Shown: positions 1-6,606, numbered from the stretch's first letter. The stretch: DNA of 9,717 nucleotides from CAYGDT01 sp964348745 (GCA_964348745.1 CAYGDT010000057.1:1-9717); one strand, 5' to 3'. The notes: a model not told the origin generated them from the letters alone. Program-made: numbers and translations.

Positions 1-249
1 GTCTTGGTCGATGACCCCGATGCTGTGGGGGCACACTAGCGCCTTTTTGCGCGGCAGCGACGAACGCGGAATGATGAGCAGGGCATACCCACTCGGTACG
101 GCAACGATCACGTTCCCCGGAACGAGGGCGATAGCGCCTGCTTCGATGACGGTTGTTTCACGGGTAATCAGATCAAACCCCACCGCTCCGTTCGATTCGT
201 ACCGTGGGAGCGCAAGCGTCTTGTCGATTCTCACTATGCGGATATGCAT
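1..249 (-). CDS. dut: dUTP diphosphatase (dUTPase), 5' part, cut by the window edge
   Basis: Trimeric dUTPases hydrolyse dUTP to dUMP and pyrophosphate in the cytoplasm, keeping uracil out of DNA and supplying dTMP synthesis. Reading the minus strand from ATG at 249 gives 83 open codons to the edge, against about 140-160 for the family. Three family motifs are visible in order: motif 1 GAVGFDL (residues 21-27), motif 2 PRSSLPRK (61-68), and the start of motif 3, SIGVIDQD (76-83), whose conserved Asp belongs to the active site. Motifs 4 and 5 lie outside the window. The start follows the stop of the giant gene by 38 nt, so it is probably the third gene of that operon. No Shine-Dalgarno motif sits at good spacing; a GAGG is better placed for an out-of-frame ATG at 260 that stops after eight codons. 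The identification is firm; only the C-terminus is unseen. Confidence 0.93.
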   Translation of the reverse strand, partial: MHIRIVRIDKTLALPRYESNGAVGFDLITRETTVIEAGAIALVPGNVIVAVPSGYALLIIPRSSLPRKKALVCPHSIGVIDQD

Positions 250-287
250 ACCTGCATCATGCTTTATCCTCGGCGTTCTCGCAAGGA

Positions 288-3200
288 TCAGGCGGCTGTG
301 AGCAGTGCAGACGTACCGTGTTTCCTGCGCGTATCCAGATAGCTGCCAAGTTTATCCTTCGATATTTTATCGCCGTAGTTCTCCTCCCTAAATTCCCCTG
401 CATACTTGATCAGTAGATCCTTCAAGATTTCTCTATTTCCTTTATCTTTCAGCAGTGTAATGATCTGCCTGTTAAATGAGATCGTCGCTTGGAAGTTTTT
501 TTTCTGATCGGCATCTGCGCGGTTATTTCTGCTTCCCGGATCGCGAATGTAGTCATCGAGTGATGTATTCATTTCTCCCCAGTCAAACTGGTCATTCAAT
601 TTGGAAACGAGCGCTTTGGTAAAGTTATTGTTGGCTGTGCGATAGCTGGCAACAGTCAGACCCGATGGAATGGACGGCGCTCCCTGCTCGAGTTCCGCCC
701 AGTCGATAGTACTGCGGCGAGGTTCGTTGTTGCCGTTTCGCGTAAAGATATTGTCCATGTGCACATAGGCAGCGATGGATTTTGCGGCTTCCAGCGCATC
801 TGCTTCGGTAAAACGCGCTTTGCCTTCGCGGTCGAGTTCGGCGAGGCGCGCCAGGATTTTAAATTTCGTACCGAACCCCGTGTAGGAGTTACGCACGGCT
901 TCAGGACTAAGTTTTTCACGTGATCCACTAATAATATCAGTGAGACGATTGATCGTTACATAATCAGCCTGTGCCATGATGGTCGGAATATCTTCATGGT
1001 CGATTCCTTCTGCGCGCGAACCGGATGTCGCCTTGGAGATACGCTGACGGGCGCTTTCGTTACGCAGTACTTCCAGATGCAGCCAGAGCGTCGTATTCGG
1101 TCCCGGTTTAAACCGTTCGTCATCCGCTGTCCCTTCCTCCAGACGTTTTCCGATTGCATCGATTTCCGGATGCGTGTTGTTTTTTTTATAAAAGTAATCG
1201 ATGAAGGGAAACAGATTCAGCACGCCGCCGTTCTGTCCGGCGAGCGCTTGCAGACGGTCGATACTCAGGAGTCCATAGCGTGCCGCTTGCACGAGATAGA
1301 AGAATTTTCCTTCCATGGTCATTTTTCCATTGCGCATTGCGTAGTGGAGTATCTCTTCATACAGATGAGGATTCACTTCATCGGGTACGGATTCGCCGCT
1401 CTTTTTGGCAAGCACCCACATTCTCAGCTGTCTCTCCAGAGCGCCTTCCATTCCACCACTTAAGTTGCTTAACTGGTCGGCGACCTGCGTGAACTTCTTC
1501 TTGCCGCTGTCGATACCGCTGTCATTTGCTTGGCGCCATTCATAGAACTTTTCCTTGTCATCCCAGATGACCGTGACCATTCGCTGCAGCCACTTATCGC
1601 GCAGAACGCTGTTATTTTTACAAGCCGATTTTGGCATGGGCATTCCGCTGATATTGATCAGCGTGTCCCAAAGCCCCTCGTCGTTCATGTCTAAACGTCC
1701 GCGTTCGATCAGCAGTTCAACAATTCCGCGCACTTCGTCTTTGTTACGAGTTTTTGTGACCATTTCCATCAGAGCGGGGCTATCGACGTTGGCGTAGGCT
1801 TCTTTCCATTGTTTGACCTCTTCGAGTTCCGAGTTGTTGGAGCGTCGACCGAATTCGTGTTTCAGCTGGCCTGCATATTTGAGCCCCCAGATATTGTTAT
1901 CGGGAATCCAGCCGGTCAGATTGGAACCAATCAAGCTCTCGACGCGCTCGCTGCGTCTTTTCCACATACGCGTAAGGTCTTCCCCCATTTGCTGCATGGT
2001 GTGCACCACGTTCATAATCGAAATCATTTCAATGGATTGAATAATTCCCATGATGCCCGCATCGGCGCTTGCATGCTGCGATGCCTCCATTTCATTTGCT
2101 ATGACTTTGTCCATCTGCTTCTGCGCAGGCTCAACGAACCTGGATGACATGTCCTGCAGCTGGGCATAAATCTGCGATTCGGGTACGCGTTCACTCTCAA
2201 CCTTTGATGTGGCGTAAAACGGTCCTTTGACGTTCTTTTCAAAGTGAACATTCCACTGATCCACCCATGCTTCAAACTCGCCGACTCCGTCGACGCCTGA
2301 GTGGTTTTTTACAAATTCCTTGAGGAGAAGAAATTTATTTTGCATCTCCGTAATCTTCTGTCCGATCAGCGGTGCCGAAAGGCTGTTTGCTTCCCCCTGA
2401 TTCCCGGTTTGTTCCTCGTCATCAAAAGGATTGCGTCTGCCGTCGGCCATGGTCATGCTCGATACAAGTTCCGGATCGGGCATTTCCTCCAGACTTTCCT
2501 TGGTGAATGCGACACCTTGGAGCGGTGGGATTTTTTTGCTATCGAGGAGTGTAAAGAGTGTGATGTCTTGCGTCGCAAAGAGACTAGTAGCTACCAGCGG
2601 TTTACCGCTATGCACCCACGATGCATACTTATTGACGAGTTCGTCTTTCAATAGCTCGTCGAGCTGATCCTCGGTTTCGCGCACGGCGAGGCTGCGCTGC
2701 TGATCCGGGTCTTTTGGCATGCCCTGACTGGCAATGCGTTTTAATTCATGATCGAAAATCGCTTGGCGGTTTTGTTCCACGCCCCATGCGGTTGCACGGC
2801 TCCGGAGGAGTTCGGCGTACGTCTTCTTGCCTGCATCCCCCTTGATCGTCTGTTGTAAGCCTTTGTCGAGCCCTACGAGAATTGCCGGCAGCACCCCGAT
2901 GCGTTTCATGAGAATGTCGACGATGGCGTGGCCTTTCTCGTGAGAAATTGCTTCGTTGCGCAGTGACGCTACCGACTGGCGGCCGTACGCCGCAGCCTTC
3001 GTTATCATGTACTCGTTGACGTAGATCACGCCGTCTCTGCGGTTGTAACACGCAAGGGACGACTCGGTTCCGGCGGCGGCTTTGTACTCTTTTATTCTGT
3101 TTGCCGGGATACTGCGCACGCGCGAGCGAGCGCCTTCATTTTCCAGACGATCGAGTTCATCTGCAGCTTTTTTTAGCTTTGCAATCGTGAGCCTGCATTG

Positions 3201-5105
3201 GCGCAGCATTGCATCGCTTGCGTTGCCTTTCATTCGTGTCAGTACGTGTAATTGCTGATGTGTTCCCTGGAACAGTTCGCCGAGTTTTTCTCTGACAAGG
3301 AGAACGTTGCAAACATCGTGCTTCAGCGCGGGGTGTTTCACAGCGCTTCCACAACCGTTTTCAAAGAGGCGTTCCTCAATGGCTTTGAGCGACTGCAGCG
3401 CTTGCTCGCGCATTTCCTCGGAATTCTTTGTGGTATCTGCTTCGATCAGATGCCTGTCGCGCAGACTCTGTCTAAGCACTGTGCTGCTCGTCATCGAAAG
3501 CAGCAGTACATCCAATGTGTTTCTCTGGAACGGCGCGAGGTGTTCACGTAGGTGGTCGAGGTCTTCGGAGTTTGCATTCCCTGCGGCAATCCTTTTTCCC
3601 CGCTCGACATGCATATCGATTTTCTCCATCCAATCCATCACAATATCCGGATTAACTTCGCTCCCTTTGCTCATCAATCTCCCGAGCATCTGAGCTTTGC
3701 GCGGATCCGCATGCAGCTGTTCATTGACGCTTTCCAACCGAGCAATGTTTTGCTTCATCCATTCGGTTGCGTTTTTCTGTTCTACGCTGTCCATTGCACC
3801 GATGCCCTCGCGCATCTTTTGTTCATCTTGTGAAATCATCCATTCCAAATCGTCGAGTTTTTCGAGTGTTGTTGCTGCGTCTTGCGTGAAGCCTGCATCC
3901 TGTATGCGCTTGAGGTTTCCGGCATCTTCTTTCCCATCGATTGTTTCCCCTCTGCGCGCTGCGCGTACCAGTGTCGATTGGATCTCCATGAATCTGTGAT
4001 CCAGCGCCATGGGACTCTCTCCTAGGTACTGCGCGATGGTGGCAGTATCCTCGCCGCCCGCGCGTGCCACCAACCTGACCCTGTACTCACGCCAGCGCTG
4101 CATGAGTTCCAGCGCACGCAGTTGCACCGTGCTTTCCAGATGCCTGCGCGCTTCGACGACTTGCTGCACCAACTTTTCTTTCACCTCGTGTGCGTTATCA
4201 ATCGTCGTTTTCGTCCCGAAATCTTTTTGCTCGATGATCGCAAGCGTCTTTGCCGCTCTGATTTTTTTCTCAATAAGGCGTACCTTAAATTCCTTTGTTG
4301 GGCTTCCTGATGCATCAAAGTTCCCATCGGGTTTTCTGACTTCATCCAGATTTCTTTGAAGAGCATCCAGTGATCGCTGACTCTCTCGGTCGGATTGCGA
4401 GCGCTCGTCGTATCCCACTATTTTGGCGGCGATCTCGGTGCTCGGATCAATCTGCAGTTCCTGCAGCAATCGTGCGACTGTCGCTTCTGATAACGTGTTT
4501 GGATCGATGCGTTCCTGCTTTGCATCCAAATAGAGAGCTTTCTCCAGCGTGATGATGCGCGACAGGGGCGTATCGCCTATTTCTTTGATCGCCGCATCGT
4601 ACGTCTCCGCGCGTTCATCCAGCGCTTTGGATACAGCGACAGCGAGAGTCGGGTCTTGCAGATGCTGAGCAATCTCCTCGGTCAACGTTGCTTTTTGCAG
4701 TGCAATATCTTTTCCGTTGTCCGCATCCAGAAGGTATTGCCGCGCATCACGCATGAGTTTTTGAAGAGCCTCTGAATGCTTCGTGCCGCCTTTCTCCTGA
4801 TTCTCCAATTCTTGCAAAGCCTGCTCGAATGCAAATGGCGCATCCACGATCGAGCGTGCAACGAGCGGGCGTGCAGTTTCTATCCTTCCGCGAAACCGCC
4901 CTGTCAGTTTGGAAATAGCACTGTTTGATTGCTCGAGCGATGCCAGCAATTCCGTTTGTTCCATACCCTCGGGACCCTCGAGCTGGCCGTCAGGATTGAT
5001 TGCATCGTCGTTGTTTCCTGTCTTGGCAAATCGTGCAAAACGGCTCTCGCCCCACGGGCGGAAGTGCTGCTTGGCAAAGTGCCAGTGCTGGTTGTATGCC
5101 AGCAT
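288..5105 (-). CDS. Giant (1605 aa) soluble protein of unknown function with a zincin-like HEKGH motif
   Basis: I do not recognise this family. ATG at 5105 is preferred over an in-frame ATG at 5192 because it lies one base after the stop of the upstream gene (TAAG-ATG), while the longer form would overlap that gene by 86 bases. The protein is rich in charged residues and looks largely helical, with stretches that may form coiled coils. I see no signal peptide or membrane segment, so it is probably cytoplasmic. Near the middle, a predicted strand GVIYVNEY (692-699) is followed by a helix carrying HEKGH (His722, Glu723, His726), the arrangement of zinc metallopeptidases (zincins). A third zinc ligand could be Glu822 in DELVNKYASW, as in gluzincins, or His786. 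Peptidase activity is inference from the motif. The regions on both sides, about 690 and 780 residues, match nothing I know. It ends in TGA, 38 nt before dut. Confidence 0.9.
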   Translation of the reverse strand: MLAYNQHWHFAKQHFRPWGESRFARFAKTGNNDDAINPDGQLEGPEGMEQTELLASLEQSNSAISKLTGRFRGRIETARPLVARSIVDAPFAFEQALQELENQEKGGTKHSEALQKLMRDARQYLLDADNGKDIALQKATLTEEIAQHLQDPTLAVAVSKALDERAETYDAAIKEIGDTPLSRIITLEKALYLDAKQERIDPNTLSEATVARLLQELQIDPSTEIAAKIVGYDERSQSDRESQRSLDALQRNLDEVRKPDGNFDASGSPTKEFKVRLIEKKIRAAKTLAIIEQKDFGTKTTIDNAHEVKEKLVQQVVEARRHLESTVQLRALELMQRWREYRVRLVARAGGEDTATIAQYLGESPMALDHRFMEIQSTLVRAARRGETIDGKEDAGNLKRIQDAGFTQDAATTLEKLDDLEWMISQDEQKMREGIGAMDSVEQKNATEWMKQNIARLESVNEQLHADPRKAQMLGRLMSKGSEVNPDIVMDWMEKIDMHVERGKRIAAGNANSEDLDHLREHLAPFQRNTLDVLLLSMTSSTVLRQSLRDRHLIEADTTKNSEEMREQALQSLKAIEERLFENGCGSAVKHPALKHDVCNVLLVREKLGELFQGTHQQLHVLTRMKGNASDAMLRQCRLTIAKLKKAADELDRLENEGARSRVRSIPANRIKEYKAAAGTESSLACYNRRDGVIYVNEYMITKAAAYGRQSVASLRNEAISHEKGHAIVDILMKRIGVLPAILVGLDKGLQQTIKGDAGKKTYAELLRSRATAWGVEQNRQAIFDHELKRIASQGMPKDPDQQRSLAVRETEDQLDELLKDELVNKYASWVHSGKPLVATSLFATQDITLFTLLDSKKIPPLQGVAFTKESLEEMPDPELVSSMTMADGRRNPFDDEEQTGNQGEANSLSAPLIGQKITEMQNKFLLLKEFVKNHSGVDGVGEFEAWVDQWNVHFEKNVKGPFYATSKVESERVPESQIYAQLQDMSSRFVEPAQKQMDKVIANEMEASQHASADAGIMGIIQSIEMISIMNVVHTMQQMGEDLTRMWKRRSERVESLIGSNLTGWIPDNNIWGLKYAGQLKHEFGRRSNNSELEEVKQWKEAYANVDSPALMEMVTKTRNKDEVRGIVELLIERGRLDMNDEGLWDTLINISGMPMPKSACKNNSVLRDKWLQRMVTVIWDDKEKFYEWRQANDSGIDSGKKKFTQVADQLSNLSGGMEGALERQLRMWVLAKKSGESVPDEVNPHLYEEILHYAMRNGKMTMEGKFFYLVQAARYGLLSIDRLQALAGQNGGVLNLFPFIDYFYKKNNTHPEIDAIGKRLEEGTADDERFKPGPNTTLWLHLEVLRNESARQRISKATSGSRAEGIDHEDIPTIMAQADYVTINRLTDIISGSREKLSPEAVRNSYTGFGTKFKILARLAELDREGKARFTEADALEAAKSIAAYVHMDNIFTRNGNNEPRRSTIDWAELEQGAPSIPSGLTVASYRTANNNFTKALVSKLNDQFDWGEMNTSLDDYIRDPGSRNNRADADQKKNFQATISFNRQIITLLKDKGNREILKDLLIKYAGEFREENYGDKISKDKLGSYLDTRRKHGTSALLTAA

Positions 5106-5106
5106 C

Positions 5107-5586
5107 TTAGAGTTTACAGATACGAATAATAGTGTCAAGTGGTCTTTCGTGACGGTCCGGTATATTGGCGATGATCGGCGAAAGCACGTCATGAAGCAGG
5201 TACGGATCCACCTCTCCTGTTTGAATATGTGTCACGACGCCGTTGCTTTTTTCAATGTGGAGAACGCAGTACTCATCCATCCGCAGGATCCAGTATCCCG
5301 TGCACTCTCCCCAATCCGTGTACGTATCATCGATTGCGTATCCGCGCTTCCAGACACGCATCCTCCTGATGAGCGGCTCCTGGTTATGCACCTTCCAGTA
5401 TGCGCACGTCACGACGACGATCAAAAAAGTGAACGTCCATGCGCTTGTAAAGATGCTGTATCCGATGCAGATGGCGATGAATGCTGCCGCGATGACGTAC
5501 CAAAATCTGGTCCGTTTGTGGTGCAGATGTTGTGGCGCGCGCCACTCGAGTATCGGGTCTTCTTTTGGAAGGGGATGTGTGATCAT
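5107..5586 (-). CDS. Small membrane protein with two adjacent transmembrane helices and a soluble C-terminal domain
   Basis: A 159-residue protein of no family I can name with certainty. A short N-terminal tail with aromatic and basic residues is followed by two closely spaced hydrophobic helices (about 28-46 and 48-64), then basic residues (RRMRVWKR, 74-81) and a mixed strand/helix domain to the C-terminus. The lack of a long loop between the helices suggests a hairpin with both ends in the cytoplasm. The layout, two helices followed by a small beta-rich domain closed by a helix, resembles bacterial PH-like membrane proteins; this is a weak structural guess. The start ATG at 5586 lies just downstream of a consensus -10 box. 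The stop TAA is one base from the ATG of the giant gene, so the two are probably translationally coupled and may work together, for example by recruiting the giant protein to the membrane (inference). Confidence 0.8.
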   Translation of the reverse strand: MITHPLPKEDPILEWRAPQHLHHKRTRFWYVIAAAFIAICIGYSIFTSAWTFTFLIVVVTCAYWKVHNQEPLIRRMRVWKRGYAIDDTYTDWGECTGYWILRMDEYCVLHIEKSNGVVTHIQTGEVDPYLLHDVLSPIIANIPDRHERPLDTIIRICKL

Positions 5587-5609
5587 TTGTATTTGTGTGT
5601 AATCCTCTA

Positions 5610-5638
5610 ATTATAGCGTAAAAACGGCGTTTTTTACA
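5610..5638 (-). promoter_or_regulatory. Probable promoter of the membrane protein-giant protein-dut operon
   Basis: Reading the minus strand, a perfect TATAAT (5615-5610) is preceded, with a 17-base spacer, by TGTAAA (5638-5633), a weak -35. Transcription would start near 5603, leaving a leader of only about 16 bases before ATG 5586. The -10 match is exact; the -35 matches consensus at three of six positions. Confidence 0.45.
5618..5637. promoter_or_regulatory. Near-palindrome inside the promoter, possible operator
   Basis: GTAAAAACG (5618-5626) and CGTTTTTTAC (5628-5637) are inverted repeats around one central base, with one extra T in the right arm. The palindrome spans the spacer and overlaps the -35 of the predicted promoter, where a repressor would act. 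With almost no loop it is better explained as a protein-binding DNA site than as an RNA terminator. Confidence 0.35.
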
Positions 5639-5724
5639 CCGCAGAGGACTTGCGTTATATGTATAATATTTCCTATTAATATAATATATGTTTTTGTCTT
5701 ACATTAAACAAAAGATAAGTGATG

Positions 5725-5826
5725 GGGGCTCCGGACTTCGCTCAAAGTCATTCGCCTCACGAAGTCGTGGCTCGAGCCCCGTAGGGGCGAGAACCATGAG
5801 CGAGTGCCGAAGGCACGAGTCGAATG
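5725..5826. repeat. Branched GC-rich hairpin element between hicA and the next operon
   Basis: This gene-free segment can fold into several stems. An outer stem pairs 5749-5758 with 5817-5826 (CATTCG with CGAATG, then CTC with GAG across one mismatch). Inside it lie CACG/CGTG (5758-5769), CTC-GA-GCCCC with GGGGC-GAG (5771-5791), and GTGCC-GAA-GGCAC (5804-5816). A further hairpin GACTT/AAGTC lies at 5734-5749, and GGGGCTC (5725-5731) can alternatively pair with GAGCCCC (5774-5780). It lies 26 bases downstream of the hicA stop and could terminate that transcript, although no T-run follows on the minus strand. Its organisation resembles the element next to the tRNA at 6386-6448. The rest of the 266-base intergenic region (about 5640-5720) is AT-rich, with several TATAAT-like strings and no gene. 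Confidence 0.55.
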
Positions 5827-5832
5827 GTGGGC
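5825..5832. repeat. Eight-base copy of the tRNA-Val 3' end (distal site)
   Basis: TGGTGGGC here is identical to 6449-6456, the CCA tail plus discriminator and first acceptor bases of tRNA-Val. Both copies are followed, in minus orientation, by TTCG and CTCG motifs and a hairpin element. The hicBA pair lies between the two copies. It could be an attachment-site remnant or simply a conserved edge of the hairpin element. Confidence 0.4.
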
Positions 5833-5852
5833 TGTATTGAACGAAATTAGCA

Positions 5853-6086
5853 CTACTTTCGCAGCATCTTTGTTAGGTCATCCACATTCAAGTTCAGATC
5901 ATTCAGAATACTTTTAAGAAGCCCCGGACCCAGATCCTCATTGCCATGAAGAGGGATAACTGTGCCGTATTTCCCGTCGGTGTTCTCTATAAAAATGTGA
6001 CTACCTTTTTGTCTTTGTGCAACATATCCATCTTTCAGTAGAGCGCGTATCAATTTCTTTCCTGAGACGACTGGTAATTTTGTCAT
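5853..6086 (-). CDS. hicA: HicA-type mRNA interferase toxin
   Basis: HicA toxins are small double-stranded-RNA-binding-fold ribonucleases that cleave mRNA in the cytoplasm and are neutralised by HicB. The 77-residue product has the typical length and signatures: an N-terminal LPVVSGKKLIRALLKDGY, the catalytic segment QKGSHIF with His30, then VIPLHGNEDLGPGLL (His47 region) and a C-terminal helix. All key residues of an active toxin appear intact. The start ATG at 6086 lies three bases after the hicB stop, so the two are co-transcribed and probably coupled, in antitoxin-toxin order. Another ATG at 6090 overlaps the hicB stop but is out of frame. No Shine-Dalgarno motif precedes it. The stop is TAG. 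The family assignment is confident; activity is inferred from motif conservation. Confidence 0.93.
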   Translation of the reverse strand: MTKLPVVSGKKLIRALLKDGYVAQRQKGSHIFIENTDGKYGTVIPLHGNEDLGPGLLKSILNDLNLNVDDLTKMLRK

Positions 6087-6089
6087 GCA

Positions 6090-6314
6090 TTAGAGATTAA
6101 CTTCAATGTGTTCTAAGGCAATAAACTTTGTTTGGGGTATTGGCTGCTTCTTAGAGCGTTCTACTTCCATGCAGAGTTCAATGGCTTCCGGTAGTCTTTT
6201 ATGAAGAGAAGCGAGAGATTTTGCCTGTGTGTGACAGCCCTTGAGAGATGGCACGTGCGCCACATACATTCCGCTTTTATCCTGCGTGATGATGACGGGG
6301 AACTTGTAGGACAT
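6090..6314 (-). CDS. hicB: HicB-type antitoxin
   Basis: HicB antitoxins bind HicA and block its active site, and many also repress their own operon. The 74-residue product has the HicB partial RNase H-like core: MSYKFPVIITQDKSGMYVAH, then VPSLKGCHTQAKSL (about 21-34) and a helix with EAIELCMEVE. The usual protein begins just before the KFPVII strand, so ATG at 6314 is preferred over an in-frame GTG at 6332 that would add six residues and lie inside a palindrome. The C-terminus after the core is short (QTKFIALEHIEVNL) and shows no clear helix-turn-helix or ribbon-helix-helix domain, so DNA binding is uncertain. It directly precedes hicA. The gene pair is a mobile type commonly exchanged between genomes. 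Confidence 0.9.
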   Translation of the reverse strand: MSYKFPVIITQDKSGMYVAHVPSLKGCHTQAKSLASLHKRLPEAIELCMEVERSKKQPIPQTKFIALEHIEVNL

Positions 6315-6329
6315 ACTTATAGTGTAGCA

Positions 6330-6344
6330 CACAATCCAATTGTG
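6330..6344. promoter_or_regulatory. Palindrome upstream of hicB, possible operator
   Basis: CACAAT (6330-6335) and ATTGTG (6339-6344) form a perfect six-base inverted repeat with a three-base spacer, ending 15 bases before the chosen hicB start. This is a usual place for toxin-antitoxin autoregulation. No convincing -35/-10 pair was found; TACACT or TATAAG just before the ATG could be a -10 of a nearly leaderless transcript. Confidence 0.35.
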
Positions 6345-6385
6345 CTGTGTGTTTTATTCTTAGGTCTCACTCTGTTATTGGCGTG

Positions 6386-6448
6386 CCACATCACTTCGCC
6401 TGCGGCTACGCGGTGTTCTACGCGAAGCTCGCCGCAGCGAGCGAAGTG
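6386..6448. repeat. Strong hairpin element immediately 3' of tRNA-Val
   Basis: CACTTCGC (6392-6399) pairs with GCGAAGTG (6441-6448), and the adjoining CTGCGGC (6400-6406) pairs with GCCGCAG (6431-6437), giving a 15-pair stem with a three-base bulge at 6438-6440. The apex can add CGCG (6409-6412) with CGCG (6421-6424). On the minus strand the stem begins at the base right after the tRNA CCA. It may act as a terminator or 3'-processing barrier for the tRNA; no T-run follows. In minus orientation it ends in AGGCGAAGTGATG, similar to AGGCGAATGA in the element at 5725-5826. Confidence 0.6.
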
Positions 6449-6525
6449 TGGTGGGCAATACAAGATTCGAACTTGTGACCTCCACAATGTCAATGTGGCG
6501 CTCTAACCAACTGAGCTAATTGCCC
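6449..6525 (-). tRNA. tRNA-Val (anticodon GAC), CCA encoded
   Basis: The minus strand folds into a complete cloverleaf: acceptor GGGCAAT (6525-6519) with ATTGCCC (6459-6453), D stem GCTC/GAGC, anticodon stem CCACA/TGTGG around loop TTGACAT, a five-base variable region AGGTC, and T arm ACAAG-TTCGAAT-CTTGT. The anticodon is GAC, which reads valine codons GUC and GUU. The discriminator A and the CCA tail (6451-6449) are encoded. A hairpin element follows with no gap, and eight bases of the 3' end recur at 5825-5832. Confidence 0.95.
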
Positions 6526-6536
6526 GGAACGTGCAA

Positions 6537-6566
6537 AGCCTATCAATATTCGCTGCTATGAGGCAA
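6537..6566 (-). promoter_or_regulatory. Possible tRNA-Val promoter
   Basis: Upstream of the tRNA on the minus strand, TTGCCT (6566-6561) and TAGGCT (6542-6537) are separated by 18 bases, with 11 bases to the mature 5' end. The spacing fits a sigma70-type promoter, but the -10 is poor. Confidence 0.25.
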
Positions 6567-6570
6567 GGAA

Positions 6571-6606
6571 GGAACCCTTTGAAGTTCCATCAGGTCATAG
6601 AACCTG
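6571..6606. repeat. Two tandem small hairpins between tRNA-Val and comF
   Basis: GGAAC (6571-6575) pairs with GTTCC (6584-6588), and CAGGT (6591-6595) pairs with ACCTG (6602-6606) over a six-base loop. They lie in the 176-base divergent gap 6526-6701, which otherwise shows no open frame and no clear comF promoter. A small RNA or regulatory site is possible; chance is not excluded. Confidence 0.3.

Noticed and set aside
288..290. Possible recoding of TGA to glycine, as in some related candidate phyla
   Set aside because: TGA ends the giant gene next to the dut start, and none of the confident genes contains an internal TGA, so the standard code fits.
11..301. Plus-strand open frame of 96 codons at the left edge
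   Set aside because: It is antisense to the dUTPase gene, whose three catalytic motifs are clear on the minus strand.
996..1463. Plus-strand open frame of 155 codons inside the giant gene
   Set aside because: No family features, no start signal, and entirely antisense to the long continuous reading frame.
5106..5192. Longer N-terminus for the giant protein, starting at ATG 5192
   Set aside because: It would overlap the upstream membrane protein by 86 bases; ATG 5105, one base after that stop, explains both genes.
5255..5263. Another DnaA-box-like match (TTCTCCACA on the minus strand) inside the membrane protein gene
   Set aside because: It is isolated inside coding sequence; single eight-of-nine matches are expected by chance in a window of this length.
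4909..5610. Plus-strand open frame of 233 codons
   Set aside because: It is antisense to the membrane protein and the start of the giant gene; its translation shows no domain and is cysteine- and histidine-rich, as antisense frames often are.
5749..5826. Degenerate tRNA in the branched hairpin element
   Set aside because: The size and junction resemble a cloverleaf, but there is no seven-pair acceptor, no T-loop TTCGANT in place and no anticodon stem of proper length.
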